This document shows, piece after piece, positions 19,554 through 20,402 of a stretch of 20,402 nt of DNA; positions within the stretch are counted from its first letter, which is position 1; each line of letters begins with the position of its first letter. The notes beneath the pieces are model-generated. The model made no database searches. It was not told where the DNA came from and was given only the letters and a program-made list of their open reading frames with translations. The position numbers and the translations under genes were made by a program. Origin of the DNA: a virus; IMG/VR virus record IMGVR_UViG_3300034374_000015, positions 1 through 20,402 of that record. One strand, written 5' to 3'.

Positions 19554-20402
19554 ATGGTATTTAGTAATAATCTTCTGATGGGTGCCGCTGGTGCTGCTGC
19601 TGGAGCTGGTTACACCATCGACCAGTCAATCCGGTTTAATGACAATGACTCGGCGTATCTGGAAAAAACCTTTGCCAGTGCTGGAAATAGGCAGATATGG
19701 ACTTGGAGTGCTTGGATTAAATTATCCGGAAGCACTGCACGGCAAATTATTTTTGGTGCAGCGGGTGGCCCTAGTTATATCTCTATTAATGAAAACGCCA
19801 CTGGTTCAGCCTTTTTCAATCTTTATAATGCTGGCTGGTATTGGGAAACGGCTGCAAAATATAGAGACCCATCAGCGTGGTATCATTTGGTTTGGGCATT
19901 TGACACTACCAATGCAACTGCCGATAGCAGAATGCGGTTTTATGTTAATGGTTCAGAAGTAACTGACTACTCAACTAAATACGCAACTGGTTCTCAAAAT
20001 GCAAGCGGCGACATAAACAATAACGTCGTGCATCGTATTGGTCGTCACCCAGCAAGTACTAACTATTATGACGGCTATCTCGCAGAAATTAACTTTGTTG
20101 ATGGTCAGCAGTTAGCACCCACAGACTTCGGTGAAACCAACGCTGACACCGGAGAGTGGGTGCCGATTGCCTACACTGGCTCTTATGGAACCAACGGCTT
20201 TTACATCACAGGCGCTGACAGTGCTGACTTAGGTGCTGACGACAGTGGCAACGGGAACGACTTTACCAGCAGTGGCTTGACTGCGGATGATCAGGTTACG
20301 GATAGCCCGACTGATAACCAAGCGACTCTCAACCCGTTGTTCTCTGGAGTTACTCTATCGGATGGCAACCTTGTAGCCACGGCTAGCGGTAACAGTTACC
20401 AG
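19554..20402 (+). CDS. LamG-type tail protein, cut by window end
   Basis: The reading frame from ATG 19554 is open to the last base (283 codons, no stop), so the gene continues beyond the window. The start MVFSNNLLMGAAGAAAGAGY is an Ala/Gly-rich leader common in this protein type and not a classical signal peptide. The body is a concanavalin/LamG-like sandwich: SIRFNDNDSAYLEKTF, WTWSAWIKLSGS, AWYHLVWAFDTTNATADSRM, FYVNGSEV, DGYLAEINFVDGQQLAPTDF. It is followed by GEWVPIAYTGSYGTNGFYI and DDSGNGNDFTSSGL, a familiar phage tail-protein sequence. It probably binds surface sugars as part of a tail spike or fibre. Confidence 0.85.
   Translation, partial: MVFSNNLLMGAAGAAAGAGYTIDQSIRFNDNDSAYLEKTFASAGNRQIWTWSAWIKLSGSTARQIIFGAAGGPSYISINENATGSAFFNLYNAGWYWETAAKYRDPSAWYHLVWAFDTTNATADSRMRFYVNGSEVTDYSTKYATGSQNASGDINNNVVHRIGRHPASTNYYDGYLAEINFVDGQQLAPTDFGETNADTGEWVPIAYTGSYGTNGFYITGADSADLGADDSGNGNDFTSSGLTADDQVTDSPTDNQATLNPLFSGVTLSDGNLVATASGNSYQ

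Noticed and set aside
19582-19962. Alternative-frame 126-residue ORF inside the LamG-type gene
   Set aside because: It is out of frame with the open LamG-type frame, which encodes a recognisable protein; this one does not.

Overview
The window is about 20.4 kb of a tailed double-stranded DNA bacteriophage genome, covering the packaging and virion-assembly (late) module. The evidence is a recognisable order on the + strand: terminase large subunit, portal, GroES-like co-chaperonin, scaffold, candidate decoration protein, major capsid protein, head-tail adaptors, repetitive tail fibre and a LamG-type tail protein. Gene density is very high, and many stop and start codons overlap by one base. 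Several small families (lysine-rich small ORFs, LamG tail protein, phage GroES) are, from general knowledge, common in phages of marine or aquatic bacteria. The promoters resemble bacterial sigma70 sites, which suggests use of host RNA polymerase. No tape-measure protein is seen, so a podovirus-like particle is possible but not proven. The host cannot be named from this sequence.

Layout. Bases 1-931 are mostly non-coding and hold one small minus-strand gene (170-346), three related palindromic double-hairpin repeats (108-159, 363-414, 620-672), a run of very tight hairpins (445-588) and a G-rich stem (715-767). This looks like the divergent control region between a leftward and a rightward module. 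A promoter at 897-925 starts the rightward genes, and the terminase ATG lies where transcription should begin.

Bases 932-8138: terminase; then, behind its own promoter (2472-2500), an AT-rich cassette encoding a cupin-fold protein and a homologue of the toxin-activating lysine acyltransferase HlyC. These are followed by a Gly/Asp-containing unknown protein, the portal, two small proteins and a GroES-like co-chaperonin. A second promoter of the same type (8140-8168) then drives scaffold, a conserved head-module protein, a candidate decoration protein and the major capsid protein, ending at a terminator hairpin (11262-11291).

Bases 11312-17116: a small beta-rich protein, a first adaptor, eight tightly packed short ORFs that are mostly extremely basic (12336-15075), a three-helix membrane protein (possible holin), a structural protein, a second connector-like protein and a zinc-ribbon-like protein. 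Bases 17113-20402: a long fibre built of 12-residue repeats, and a LamG-type tail protein that runs off the window.

The most unusual element is the HlyC-type acyltransferase with both catalytic residues at the correct spacing, inside a virion-assembly operon and with no RTX toxin in view. The second is the family of covarying double hairpins in the control region.
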